From: Burkholderiales bacterium
GTDB taxonomy: Bacteria; Pseudomonadota; Gammaproteobacteria; Burkholderiales; Burkholderiaceae_C
NCBI GenBank assembly: GCA_947453625.1
Contig: CANGHK010000030.1
Location: 1-63,362, forward strand
DNA: 63,362 nt
Direction of reading: 5' to 3'
Part shown: piece after piece, positions 48,300 through 56,584 of the stretch
Layout: each line of letters begins with the position of its first letter
Position numbering within the stretch: the first letter of the stretch is position 1
Notes under the pieces: generated by a model
Databases searched by the model: none
What the model saw: only the letters and a program-made list of their open reading frames with translations
Told to the model about the DNA's origin: nothing
Position numbers and translations under genes: made by a program

Positions 48300-49478
48300 A
48301 TGACCGAATCCATCGTCATCGTCTCAGCCGCCCGCACGCCGATCGCCGGCCTGCTGGGGGAGTTCTCGTCGCTTGCCGCCTGGGAACTGGGCGCGGTGGC
48401 CATCCAGGCCGCGGTCGAGCGCGCCGGCTTGCCGGGCGATGCCATCGACGAGGTGCTGATGGGCAACTGCCTGATGGCCGGCCAGGGCCAGGCCCCGGCG
48501 CGCCAGGCGATGCGCCGCGCCGGCCTGCCCGACAGCGCCGGCGCGGTGACGCTGAGCAAGATGTGTGGCTCGGGCATGCGGGCGATGATGTTCGCCCGTG
48601 ACATGCTGGTCGCCGGCAGCGCCAACGTGATGGTGGCCGGCGGCATGGAGAGCATGACCAACGCACCGCACCTGATGTTCGCCCGCAAGGGCGTCAAGTA
48701 CGGCGCGGCGCAACTGTCCGACCACATGGCGCTCGACGGCCTGGAAGACGCTTACGAGCGTGGCAAGGCGATGGGCGTGTTCGCCGAGCAATGCGTAGCC
48801 AAATACCGCTTCACCCGCGAGGCGCAGGACCAGTTTGCGATCACCTCCACCACAAGGGCGCGACTGGCCAACGAGGATGGCAGCTTCGATTGGGAGATGG
48901 CGCCGGTGACCTTGCCGGGCAAGTCAGGCGACACCGTCATCACGATGGACGAGCAGCCGCGCAAGGCCAAGCTCGACAAGATCCCCAGCTTGAAGCCGGC
49001 GTTCAAGAAAGACGGCACGATCACCGCCGCCAACGCGTCCAGCATCTCCGACGGCGCCGCGGCGCTGGTGCTGATGCGGGAGTCCACCGCCCGCCAGATG
49101 GGCGCGACGCCGATCGCCCGCATCGCCGCGCAGGCGGTGTTCGCGCAAGAGCCGCAGTGGTTTGCCACCGCGCCGGCCGGGGCGATCCGCAAGCTGCTCA
49201 AGCAGGCCAGCTGGGACGCCAAGAGCGTCAACCTGTGGGAGGTCAACGAGGCCTTCGCCGCGGTGACGATGGCGGCGATGGCCGATTTCGACCTGCCGCA
49301 CGAGATCGTCAACGTGCACGGCGGGGCCTGCGCGCTGGGCCATCCGATCGGTGCGTCGGGCGCGCGCATCGTCGTCACGCTGCTGGGCGCGTTGCGCAAG
49401 CAAGGCCTGAAGCGCGGCGTGGCCGCGCTCTGCATCGGTGGCGGCGAGGCCACCGCGCTGGCCGTCGAGATGCTCTGA
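48300..49478 (+). CDS. Acetyl-CoA C-acetyltransferase (thiolase)
   Basis: The 392-residue thiolase condenses or cleaves acetoacetyl-CoA. The catalytic residues are intact: acylated Cys in SKMCGSGMRAM, His in HGGACALGHPIGASG, and the proton-transfer Cys in ALCIGGGEATALAVEML. Acetoacetate from leucine breakdown would enter as acetoacetyl-CoA, so degradation is the likely direction here. It lies 51 bases after aceK and 36 bases before the second acyl-CoA dehydrogenase gene. Confidence 0.95.
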   Translation: MTESIVIVSAARTPIAGLLGEFSSLAAWELGAVAIQAAVERAGLPGDAIDEVLMGNCLMAGQGQAPARQAMRRAGLPDSAGAVTLSKMCGSGMRAMMFARDMLVAGSANVMVAGGMESMTNAPHLMFARKGVKYGAAQLSDHMALDGLEDAYERGKAMGVFAEQCVAKYRFTREAQDQFAITSTTRARLANEDGSFDWEMAPVTLPGKSGDTVITMDEQPRKAKLDKIPSLKPAFKKDGTITAANASSISDGAAALVLMRESTARQMGATPIARIAAQAVFAQEPQWFATAPAGAIRKLLKQASWDAKSVNLWEVNEAFAAVTMAAMADFDLPHEIVNVHGGACALGHPIGASGARIVVTLLGALRKQGLKRGVAALCIGGGEATALAVEML

Positions 49479-49514
49479 TCCCAGCGCCAGAAGAACCACC
49501 GGAGACTAGACGAG

Positions 49515-50657
49515 ATGCTGCTCAGTGAAGACCACCAGGCCGTGCAGGACGCCGTGCGCCAGTATGTGCAGGCCGAGATCGCGCCGCATGCCGCGGCATG
49601 GGACAAGAGCCACCAGTTTCCGGCCGCACAGTTGCGCGGCCTGGCCGCGCTGGGCTGCTACGGCGTTGCGGTGCCGGTCGAGTACGGCGGCGCCGGGCTG
49701 GACTACCTCGCGCTGGCGCTGATGCTCGAGGAGATCGCCGCCGGCGACGGCGCCACCAGCACCATCGTCAGCGTCAACAACTGCCCGGTCTGCTCGATCC
49801 TGATGGCCTTCGGCAACGAGGACCAGAAGCAGCGTTTCCTCAAGCCGCTGGCGCGCGGCGACATGCTGGGCGCGTTCTGCCTGACCGAGCCGCATGTGGG
49901 CTCGGAGGCGGGGGGGCTGAAGACCAGCGCCGAACGGGTCCAGGACGCCGACGGTGATGGCTATGTCTTGAACGGCGTCAAGCAGTTCATCACCAGCGGC
50001 AAGAACGGCGATGTGGCGATCGTGATGGCAGTCACCGACAAGGCCGCCGGCAAGCGCGGCATCAGCGCCTTCCTGGTACCGACCTCGACGCCGGGCTACG
50101 TCGTGGCGCGGATCGAGGACAAGATGGGCCAGCATGCCAGCGACACGGCGCAGATCCTGTTCGAGAACTGCCGCGTGCCGGCGGCCAACCGCATCGGCGA
50201 CGAAGGCCAGGGCCTGAAGATCGCGCTCTCGGGGCTGGAGGGCGGGCGCATCGGCATCGCCAGCCAGGCGCTGGGCATGGCGCGTGCCGCGTTCGATTGC
50301 GCGCTGGCCTACAGCAAGGAGCGCCAGTCCTTTGGCAAGCCTATCTTCGAGCACCAGGCGGTGCAGTTCAAGCTGGCCGACATGGCCACGCGGATCGAGG
50401 CCGCGCGCCAGTTGATCTGGCATGCCGCCTGCCTGAAAGACGCCGGCCGGCCCTGCCTGAAGGAGGCGGCGATGGCCAAGCTGATGGCCAGCGAGATGGC
50501 CGAGGCGGTGTGCTCGGGCGCGATCCAGGTGCTGGGCGGCTACGGCTATGTGAGCGACTTCCCGGTCGAGCGCATTTACCGCGACGTGCGGGTGTGCCAG
50601 ATCTACGAAGGCACATCCGAGGTGCAGAAGATACTGATAGGACGCGCGCTGGCCTGA
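49515..50657 (+). CDS. Acyl-CoA dehydrogenase (short-chain/butyryl type)
   Basis: The 380-residue FAD enzyme has [20 protein letters not shown] and the C-terminal catalytic Glu in [19 protein letters not shown], the arrangement of short/medium-chain and 2-methyl-branched acyl-CoA dehydrogenases. This differs from the upstream ivd, whose catalytic Glu is internal. A branched-chain substrate from valine or isoleucine is plausible from context; butyryl-CoA is the alternative. It is probably the last gene of the cluster. Confidence 0.9.
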   Translation: MLLSEDHQAVQDAVRQYVQAEIAPHAAAWDKSHQFPAAQLRGLAALGCYGVAVPVEYGGAGLDYLALALMLEEIAAGDGATSTIVSVNNCPVCSILMAFGNEDQKQRFLKPLARGDMLGAFCLTEPHVGSEAGGLKTSAERVQDADGDGYVLNGVKQFITSGKNGDVAIVMAVTDKAAGKRGISAFLVPTSTPGYVVARIEDKMGQHASDTAQILFENCRVPAANRIGDEGQGLKIALSGLEGGRIGIASQALGMARAAFDCALAYSKERQSFGKPIFEHQAVQFKLADMATRIEAARQLIWHAACLKDAGRPCLKEAAMAKLMASEMAEAVCSGAIQVLGGYGYVSDFPVERIYRDVRVCQIYEGTSEVQKILIGRALA

Positions 50658-50712
50658 GTCGGCTGTGCCTGCCGCCAGCATCGGCCCAGCCGATGAGGGC
50701 GAGAATCGGGCG

Positions 50713-51867
50713 ATGAGCGACGACACCCCCCATATCACCTGGCTCGACAGCGCCGGGCAGCCCCAGCAGGCGCGCTGGCGCTCGCTGGCCGGTCATCCGG
50801 CACCCGCCCGTGTCGTGCTGGTCGACGACACCACCCCGGCCGACGCCGCTTTCCGGATGGCCGAGCAGGGCAAAGGCCTGCTGTGGTGCGGCGATTACCA
50901 GAATGCCCGCCATCTGCTGCAGGCCATGGGCCGGCGGGTCGACGCCGCGGCTCCGGGCGGATCACCGGGTCACGGCGTGGCGCCCGCGACGCTGACCGAG
51001 GTCTTCCTGGCCCAGCGCGCGCTGCAGGCCAGTCGCGCGCGCATCCTGGGCCAGTTGCTGCTGCCCTTCGACGCCGACCACGGCGTGCCGCTGCGGCGCG
51101 CGCCCGATGTGCGCGCTGCCGGCCTGCAGGCCCATGGCCCGGTGGATGCGCATTACGTGGCCTCGCTGCGCGAGTTGCTGGGCCTGGTCGGCGCGTTCGA
51201 GTGGCGCAAGAAGGGCGTGCCGGTGGCAGCGCTGGGCGCGTCCATCCATCCGCACCACGGCGTCTTCGCGCCGGTGCGCGGCGAATATGTCGACCTGGTG
51301 GCCAGCACCAAGCTGCCCGCCGCCGCCAAGCCGGCCAGGGTGCTGGACCTGGGCACCGGCACCGGCGTGCTGGCCGCGGTGCTGGCCCGCCGCGGTCTGC
51401 AGGTGGTGGCCACCGACCTCTCGCCGGCGGCGCTGGCCTGCGCCGCGGAAAACCTCGAGCGCCTGGGCGTGGCCGACCGGGTGAAGCTGCAGCAGGCCGA
51501 CCTCTACGTCAAGGGTCACTTCGGACTGGTGGTGTGCAACCCGCCCTGGCTGCCGGGTCCGCCCAGTTCGCCGCTGGAGGCCGCCGTCTACGACCCCGAC
51601 AGCCGCATGCTTCGGGGTTACCTGGCCGGGCTGGCCGCCCACCTGGCACCGCAGGGCGAGGGCTGGCTGATCCTGTCCGACCTGGCCGATCACCTGGGCC
51701 TGCGCAGCCGCGACGAACTGCTGGGCTGGATCGCCGTCGCCGGCTTAAAGGTGCTGGGCCGCGTCGACACCCGGCCGCAGCATGCCAAGGCGGCGGACAC
51801 GACCGACCCGCTGCACGCTGCGCGGTCGGCCGAAGTGACCTCGCTGTGGCGCTTGGTCAAGGCCTGA
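50713..51867 (+). CDS. Class I SAM-dependent methyltransferase with NPPW motif
   Basis: The 384-residue protein has a Rossmann methyltransferase domain in its second half. The SAM-binding motif I is VLDLGTGTGVLAAVLARRG near 212-230, the acidic motif ATDLSPAALACAAENL follows, and VVCNPPWLPGPP is the catalytic NPPY-type loop of N- or glutamine-methyltransferases (PrmC/RlmG-like). The N-terminal half is family-specific and resembles no catalytic fold I can name. A GAGAAT hexamer lies 6 bases before the ATG and no Shine-Dalgarno sequence is evident. The target is unknown. Confidence 0.82.
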   Translation: MSDDTPHITWLDSAGQPQQARWRSLAGHPAPARVVLVDDTTPADAAFRMAEQGKGLLWCGDYQNARHLLQAMGRRVDAAAPGGSPGHGVAPATLTEVFLAQRALQASRARILGQLLLPFDADHGVPLRRAPDVRAAGLQAHGPVDAHYVASLRELLGLVGAFEWRKKGVPVAALGASIHPHHGVFAPVRGEYVDLVASTKLPAAAKPARVLDLGTGTGVLAAVLARRGLQVVATDLSPAALACAAENLERLGVADRVKLQQADLYVKGHFGLVVCNPPWLPGPPSSPLEAAVYDPDSRMLRGYLAGLAAHLAPQGEGWLILSDLADHLGLRSRDELLGWIAVAGLKVLGRVDTRPQHAKAADTTDPLHAARSAEVTSLWRLVKA

Positions 51868-51896
51868 GCGTCCGGTCTCGCGCTCCGTTGGGGCGA

Positions 51897-52091
51897 TCAA
51901 CTGCGCGCTGCCGTGCCCGTGGCGCTGGCCTGGGCCTGTTGCGCGGCGGCCGCCTGGGCCAGCACCGCGGCGGCATGTCGTTCGGTGGCCAGGTGGTCCA
52001 GGCTGCCCAGCGTGGCCAGCGTGACCATCAGCGCCAGGCCGAGGGAGTAGGCGGTCTGGGTGATGGTGGTGCGGGTGAGGGTGCGGTTCAT
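51897..52091 (-). CDS. Small membrane or exported protein of 64 residues
   Basis: The short reading frame starts Met-Asn-Arg-Thr with GGAG 7 bases upstream. It has a positively charged N-terminus and one hydrophobic segment at about 14-31 (AYSLGLALMVTLATLGSL), then an Ala/Gln-rich tail (LAQAAAAQQAQASATGTAAR). It could be a single-pass membrane protein or an uncleaved exported peptide. I recognise no family. It stands alone between a methyltransferase gene and an amidase gene, with 161 bases of unremarkable GC-rich sequence upstream. Confidence 0.55.
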   Translation of the reverse strand: MNRTLTRTTITQTAYSLGLALMVTLATLGSLDHLATERHAAAVLAQAAAAQQAQASATGTAARS

Positions 52092-52252
52092 GTTGCGCTC
52101 CGGTCGGGGTGGGGTGGCGATGGGCTGAACTCTAGGCAGCCTCGGTCCCTGCCACCAGCCGGCTGCGACGAAACGCCGGCCGGCGCGGACCAGCCGCATT
52201 CGAGCCCGACCGGCCGCCGACCGGCCGCCCGCACCACCCCCGCGTTAACCCG

Positions 52253-53446
52253 TCAGGGGCAGACGCCTGCCGCGGCCAGCCGCTCGGCCAGCGCCACCAG
52301 CGAGCGGTCGCTGCCGCGCGGCCCGACCAGCGACAGGCCCATAGGCACGCCGTCGCGCCACACCAGCGGCAGGCTGAGCTGCGGCAGCCGGGCCAGGCCG
52401 GCGATGCACAGCATCCGGGTGGCGCGGTTGCGGTAGTCCTCCAGCGAGGCCTCGTCCGCGGCGCGCAGCGGCGCCACGTCGGGCATCGTGGGCATCAGCA
52501 GCACGCCGTCGTGGCCCAGCAAGTCGGTGATCTGGGCGTCGTAGGCCTCGCGAAACGCCCGCGCCTCGGCCACTTTCGCATCGCTGACCTGGCGCGACCA
52601 GGCAAAGCGCTCGGCCACGCCCGGGCCCAGCGGCGGCGCGTAGCGTTCGATCAGCGGCCCGTCGGTCATCCAGGCCTCGCGGCCTTGCAGGTGGCGGAAG
52701 TGCCAGAACATCGCTTCGAAGCTGTCGCGCACCACAGCCACCGGCGCGCTGCGGCCCAGCACCGCCTGCACCCGCTCGGCGGCGGCGCCGGCTTCCTGTG
52801 CCACCTCGGGCGCCAGCAGCGCCCAGACCTCGCTCGGCCACAGCAGGCGTGGCGCGGCGGGCAAGGGCTGCGGGTCGTCGCCGAGCAGCACCTCGGCCAC
52901 CCGGGCGAAGGTGCTGGCGTCGCGGGCGAAGAAGCCGCAGGTGTCGAAGCTGGGCGCCAGGTCGAGCACGCGCGCCAGGCTGATGCGGCCATGCGTCGGC
53001 CGCAGGCCCAGCAGCGCGCAGTGGCTGGCCGGGGCTCGTACCGAGCCGCCGGTGTCGGTGCCGAGTGCGAAGTCGCACATGCGGTTCGAGACCGCCGCGG
53101 CCGAGCCCGACGACGAGCCGCCGCTGATGCGGTCGGACGCGGCGCCGTTGATCGGCGCGCCGAAATGGGCGTTGTTGCCGTTCATCGAGAACGCGAACTC
53201 GTCGGTCACCGTCTTGCCGGCGAAGGCCGCGCCGGCATCGAGCAGGCGCGCCACGGTCGGTGCATGGCCGGTCTTGATGCCCGACATCGCCAGCACGATG
53301 GGCGAGCCGCCACCGGTCGGGTAGCCGGCGACGTCGAACAAGTCCTTGACGCCGAAGTTCAGGCCGGACAACGGCCCGCTGGCGGCGCGCGGCACCTCCG
53401 CCTCCGGGTAGGGGACGAAGGCGTGTGCAGGGTCGTGCAGCGGCAT
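52253..53446 (-). CDS. Amidase-signature family hydrolase
   Basis: The 397-residue amidase has the Ser-cisSer-Lys triad in place: Lys34 in FGVKDLFDVAG, Ser111 in ISGGSSSGSAAAV and nucleophile Ser135 in DTGGSVRAPAS. It is shorter than GatA and lacks its tRNA-related C-terminus, and there are no gatB or gatC neighbours, so it is a free-standing amidase. The substrate is unknown. The start is Met-Pro-Leu-His; an upstream in-frame ATG adds 13 non-conserved residues. Confidence 0.9.
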   Translation of the reverse strand: MPLHDPAHAFVPYPEAEVPRAASGPLSGLNFGVKDLFDVAGYPTGGGSPIVLAMSGIKTGHAPTVARLLDAGAAFAGKTVTDEFAFSMNGNNAHFGAPINGAASDRISGGSSSGSAAAVSNRMCDFALGTDTGGSVRAPASHCALLGLRPTHGRISLARVLDLAPSFDTCGFFARDASTFARVAEVLLGDDPQPLPAAPRLLWPSEVWALLAPEVAQEAGAAAERVQAVLGRSAPVAVVRDSFEAMFWHFRHLQGREAWMTDGPLIERYAPPLGPGVAERFAWSRQVSDAKVAEARAFREAYDAQITDLLGHDGVLLMPTMPDVAPLRAADEASLEDYRNRATRMLCIAGLARLPQLSLPLVWRDGVPMGLSLVGPRGSDRSLVALAERLAAAGVCP

Positions 53447-53538
53447 CGGGGCGGCCTCAGGTGGGGGTGGGTGCCGGACTGGCATCCGATGCCCGCAGCG
53501 TAGCCGATGGCGCGATGCCCTTGAGGGCGGTCAGGCCG

Positions 53539-54093
53539 TCAGGCCTTCAGGCGGGCCACCGTGGTGGCCAGGCGCTCGCCGAACTTCCTGGCCGTGGCGA
53601 TGTCGCCCGGCACCATCTCGTCGACCGAGGCGTCGGACGGCGTGGACGTCATCAGGCCGGCCGACGACGCGACATAGTTGATGTCGTCGCGGGTGGCGGC
53701 CTTGTTGTTGGACGGCATCATGCCGGTGCCCACCCAGACCATGCTCTGCTGCATCGCCAGCGTCATCAGGTAGTGCAGCGTCGAATGCTTGTCACCGTTC
53801 ATCGACGCCGAGTTGGTGAAGCCGGCCGCCAGCTTGTCGGTCCATTGCTGGGTGAACCAGGCTTTGCTCGACGCATCGGCGAACTTCTTGAACTGCCAGC
53901 TGACGCTGCCCATGTAGGTGGGCGAGCCGAAGACGATCATCTTGGCCGCGGCCAGTGCTTCCCAGCCGCCTTGGGGCAGGTTGCCCTCGGCGTCTATGGC
54001 CAGCAACTGGCCGCCGCTGGTGGCGGCGATGGCCTCGGCCACCTTGGCGGTGTGGCCGTAGCCGCTGTGAAAAACGATGACGATGGCGCTCAT
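53539..54093 (-). CDS. Flavodoxin-like NAD(P)H:quinone oxidoreductase (WrbA-related)
   Basis: The 184-residue flavodoxin-fold protein has the FMN phosphate loop HSGYGHTAKVAEAIA (residues 9-23) and KMIVFGSPTYMGSVSWQFKK, which binds the isoalloxazine ring. It lacks some WrbA-specific insertions, so it belongs to the flavodoxin/NADPH-dependent reductase group. The C-terminus DIATARKFGERLATTVARLK is family-typical. A short GCCC-TTGA-GGGC stem (53517-53528) follows the stop and could be a weak terminator. Confidence 0.85.
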   Translation of the reverse strand: MSAIVIVFHSGYGHTAKVAEAIAATSGGQLLAIDAEGNLPQGGWEALAAAKMIVFGSPTYMGSVSWQFKKFADASSKAWFTQQWTDKLAAGFTNSASMNGDKHSTLHYLMTLAMQQSMVWVGTGMMPSNNKAATRDDINYVASSAGLMTSTPSDASVDEMVPGDIATARKFGERLATTVARLKA

Positions 54094-54214
54094 GGGGTGT
54101 CCTTGGACTTTGGTTTCGGGGTCGGCCGCAGCGGTGTTCGGCCTGCAGCGAGTCTGTTCGGTGCCGGGCGGCGCGGGGTTCGCGCCGTTTGAGGCAAGCG
54201 TTCGAATCGGCTGA

Positions 54215-55324
54215 TCAGGCCAGTGCTGCGGCCACCCGCTCGGCGATCGCCAGGCAGGCGGTCAGACCCGGCGACTCGATGCCGAAGAGGTTGACCAGGC
54301 CGGCCACGCCGTGCCGTGACGGGCCGTCGATGCGGAAGTCGGCCGCCGGCTCGTCCGGCCCGCTGATCTTGGGCCGCAGGCCGGCATAGCCCGGCTGCAG
54401 CACGCCGTCGGCCAGCGCCGGCCAGTAGCGACGCACCTCGGCGTAGAAGGCCTCGGCGCCTGCCGGATCGACGCTGTAATCGATCTGGTCCACCCACTCG
54501 AAGCTGGGGCCGAAACGGGCCTGGCCGCCCAGGTCCAGCGTCAGGTGCACGCCCAGGTGGCTGCTCTGGCCCGGCGCCGGGTAGACCAGGCGCGAGAATG
54601 GCGCGCTGCCCGGCAGCGTGAAGTAGCAGCCCTTGGCCAGATGGTCGCGCGGCACCTGGGACGCGGCCAGGCCTGCCAGGCGGCGGGCCAGCGCCGGCGC
54701 GCCCAGACCGGCGCTGTTGACGACACAACGCGCGCGCAGCGTCATCGCCGCGTCGCCACCGACGTCGAGTTCGATGCCTTGCGGCGTGACCCGCCCGCCC
54801 AGCACCGGCGAGCACAGCGCCAGCATCGCGCCCTGCCGCTCGGCGTCGCCCAGCAGCGCCAGCATCAGGCCGTGGCTGTCGATGATGCCGGTGGACGGCG
54901 ACAGCAGCGCGCCGTGGCAGTGCAGCGCCGGCTCCAGCGCCTGGGCCTCGGCCGCGCTCAGCCACTGCAGGTCGTCGACGCCGTTGGCCTGCGCGGTGGC
55001 GTGCAGACTGGCCAGCGCCGGCAGTTCGTCGGCGTTGGCCGCCACCACCAGCTTGCCGCAGCGCCGGTGGTCCACGCCGTGGCTGGCGCAGTAGCCATAC
55101 AGCATGGCCTTGCCACGCACGCACAGCGCGGCGCGCTGCGAGCCGGGCGGGTAGTAGATGCCAGCGTGGATCACCTCGCTGTTGCGCGCGCTGGTGACGG
55201 TGCCGAATGCGGTCTCGGCTTCGAGCACGATCACCTCGCGACCGGCCAGCGCGAGCGCCCTGGCCACCGCCAGGCCGACCACGCCGGCGCCGATCACGAC
55301 CGCGTCGGCGGTTTCCATCGGCAT
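54215..55324 (-). CDS. FAD-dependent oxidoreductase (L-2-hydroxyglutarate dehydrogenase-like DAO family)
   Basis: The 369-residue DAO-family flavoprotein has the ADP-binding dinucleotide fold [20 protein letters not shown] at about 8-27 and the acidic end of strand 2, [25 protein letters not shown] is the signature of L-2-hydroxyglutarate dehydrogenase/oxidase (LhgO-like) proteins. The C-terminal [20 protein letters not shown] holds FAD contacts. The true substrate may be another 2-hydroxyacid. It lies 15 bases after the tartrate-dehydrogenase-type gene and is likely co-transcribed with it. Confidence 0.87.
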   Translation of the reverse strand: MPMETADAVVIGAGVVGLAVARALALAGREVIVLEAETAFGTVTSARNSEVIHAGIYYPPGSQRAALCVRGKAMLYGYCASHGVDHRRCGKLVVAANADELPALASLHATAQANGVDDLQWLSAAEAQALEPALHCHGALLSPSTGIIDSHGLMLALLGDAERQGAMLALCSPVLGGRVTPQGIELDVGGDAAMTLRARCVVNSAGLGAPALARRLAGLAASQVPRDHLAKGCYFTLPGSAPFSRLVYPAPGQSSHLGVHLTLDLGGQARFGPSFEWVDQIDYSVDPAGAEAFYAEVRRYWPALADGVLQPGYAGLRPKISGPDEPAADFRIDGPSRHGVAGLVNLFGIESPGLTACLAIAERVAAALA

Positions 55325-55339
55325 GGCCGGGCGTCGGCC

Positions 55340-56416
55340 TCAGATGCCGCCGGCCACCAGCGCAGCCACCGCCTGGCCCACTTGCGTGGTGTCGGCCGCG
55401 CCGCCCAGGTCGGGCGTGCGCGGGCCATCGCGCAGCACCGCCTCGATCGCGCGCAGGATCGCGTCATGCGCCTCGCGGTGGCCGAGGAAGTCGAGCATCA
55501 TCGCCGCCGACCAGATCATCGCCACCGGGTTGGCGATGTTGCGGCCGTAGATGTCGGGCGCCGAGCCATGCACCGGCTCGAACAGGCTGGGGAATATGCG
55601 CTCGGGGTTCAGATTGGCCGAGGGCGCGATGCCTATGGTGCCGGTGCAGGCCGGGCCCAGGTCACTGAGGATGTCGCCGAACAGGTTGGTGGCGGCGACC
55701 ACGTCGAATTTCTGCGGCGACAGCACGAAGCGCGCGGCCAGGATGTCGATGTGCTGCTTGTCCCAGCTGATGTCGGGGTGGCGGGCGGCGGCCTCGGCGG
55801 CGCGCTCGTCCCACCAGGGCATCGAGATCGCGATGCCGTTGCTCTTGGTGGCCACCGTCACATGCTTGCGGTCGCGGCTGCGGGCCAGGTTGAAGGCGTA
55901 GTTCAGCAGCCGTTCGCTGCCCAGCCGGGTGAAGACCGATTCCTGCAGCACGAATTCGCGCTCGGTGCCGGCGAACATCACGCCGCCCACCGCGCTGTAC
56001 TCGCCCTCGGTGTTCTCGCGCACGATCAGCATGTCGATCTCGCCGGCGCGGCGTCCGGCCAGCGGGCAAGGCACGCCCTCGAACAGCCGCGCCGGCCGCA
56101 GGTTGATGTACTGGTCGAACTCGCGCCGGAACTTCAGCAGCGAGCCCCAGAGCGAGACATGGTCAGGCACCGTGGCCGGCCAGCCCACCGCGCCGAACAG
56201 GATCGCGTCCATGCCGCCAATCTGCGTCTTCCAGTCGTCGGGCATCATCTGGCCGTGGCGGGCGAACCAGTCGCAGCTGGCCCATTCAATCGGCGTGAAC
56301 GCCAGCGTCAGGTTGAAGCGTGCAGCGGCGGCGGCCAGGATGCGCTCGCCTTCCGGCATCACCTCCTTGCCTATGCCGTCGCCGGGGATCAAGGCGATGT
56401 GCTGGGGTGGGCTCAT
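55340..56416 (-). CDS. Tartrate dehydrogenase/decarboxylase-type isocitrate/isopropylmalate dehydrogenase family enzyme
   Basis: The 358-residue protein is a beta-decarboxylating NAD-dependent dehydrogenase. IALIPGDGIGKEVMPEGERI is the N-terminal signature and LLKFRREFDQYINLRPARLF carries substrate Arg residues. IVRENTEGEYSAVGG and ATNLFGDILSDLGPACTGTI give the Asp metal ligands, and EPVHGSAPDIYGRNIANPVA the NAD-binding end. The short insert with WASCDWFARHGQMMPDDW points to tartrate dehydrogenase (TTC) rather than leuB or icd. It is divergent from a nitronate-monooxygenase-type gene; repeated CAGGC/GCCTG dyads lie between. Confidence 0.88.
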   Translation of the reverse strand: MSPPQHIALIPGDGIGKEVMPEGERILAAAAARFNLTLAFTPIEWASCDWFARHGQMMPDDWKTQIGGMDAILFGAVGWPATVPDHVSLWGSLLKFRREFDQYINLRPARLFEGVPCPLAGRRAGEIDMLIVRENTEGEYSAVGGVMFAGTEREFVLQESVFTRLGSERLLNYAFNLARSRDRKHVTVATKSNGIAISMPWWDERAAEAAARHPDISWDKQHIDILAARFVLSPQKFDVVAATNLFGDILSDLGPACTGTIGIAPSANLNPERIFPSLFEPVHGSAPDIYGRNIANPVAMIWSAAMMLDFLGHREAHDAILRAIEAVLRDGPRTPDLGGAADTTQVGQAVAALVAGGI

Positions 56417-56518
56417 GGGGGTCTCCGGAAGGCGGGCAAGGTGGGGCATGCTAGACGATGAGCGCTGGTCTGCCGCTTCGCGGGCAACAGGCCGAGCCTG
56501 ATCTGGATCAAGGCGAGC

Positions 56519-56541
56519 ACAGGCGATCTGGTTTAGCCTGT
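56519..56541. promoter_or_regulatory. Inverted repeat ACAGGC-N11-GCCTGT in a divergent region
   Basis: The perfect 6-base arms spaced by 11 bases have LysR-like spacing. A related dyad CAGGC-CGA-GCCTG is just upstream (56488-56500), and GATCTGG occurs twice in the same stretch. Both lie between the divergent TTC-type (start 56416) and nitronate-monooxygenase-type (start 56585) genes. No regulator gene is adjacent. Confidence 0.4.
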
Positions 56542-56584
56542 TGGGCTGTTCGTCCACCGATGGCCGCTGCGCGGCTGGCCTGCC

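Noticed and set aside
53517-53528. GCCC-TTGA-GGGC as a second copy of the palindromic element found after dksA
   Set aside because: Only a 4-base stem and none of the flanking arms; similarity limited to the TTGA loop, so it is not called a repeat copy.
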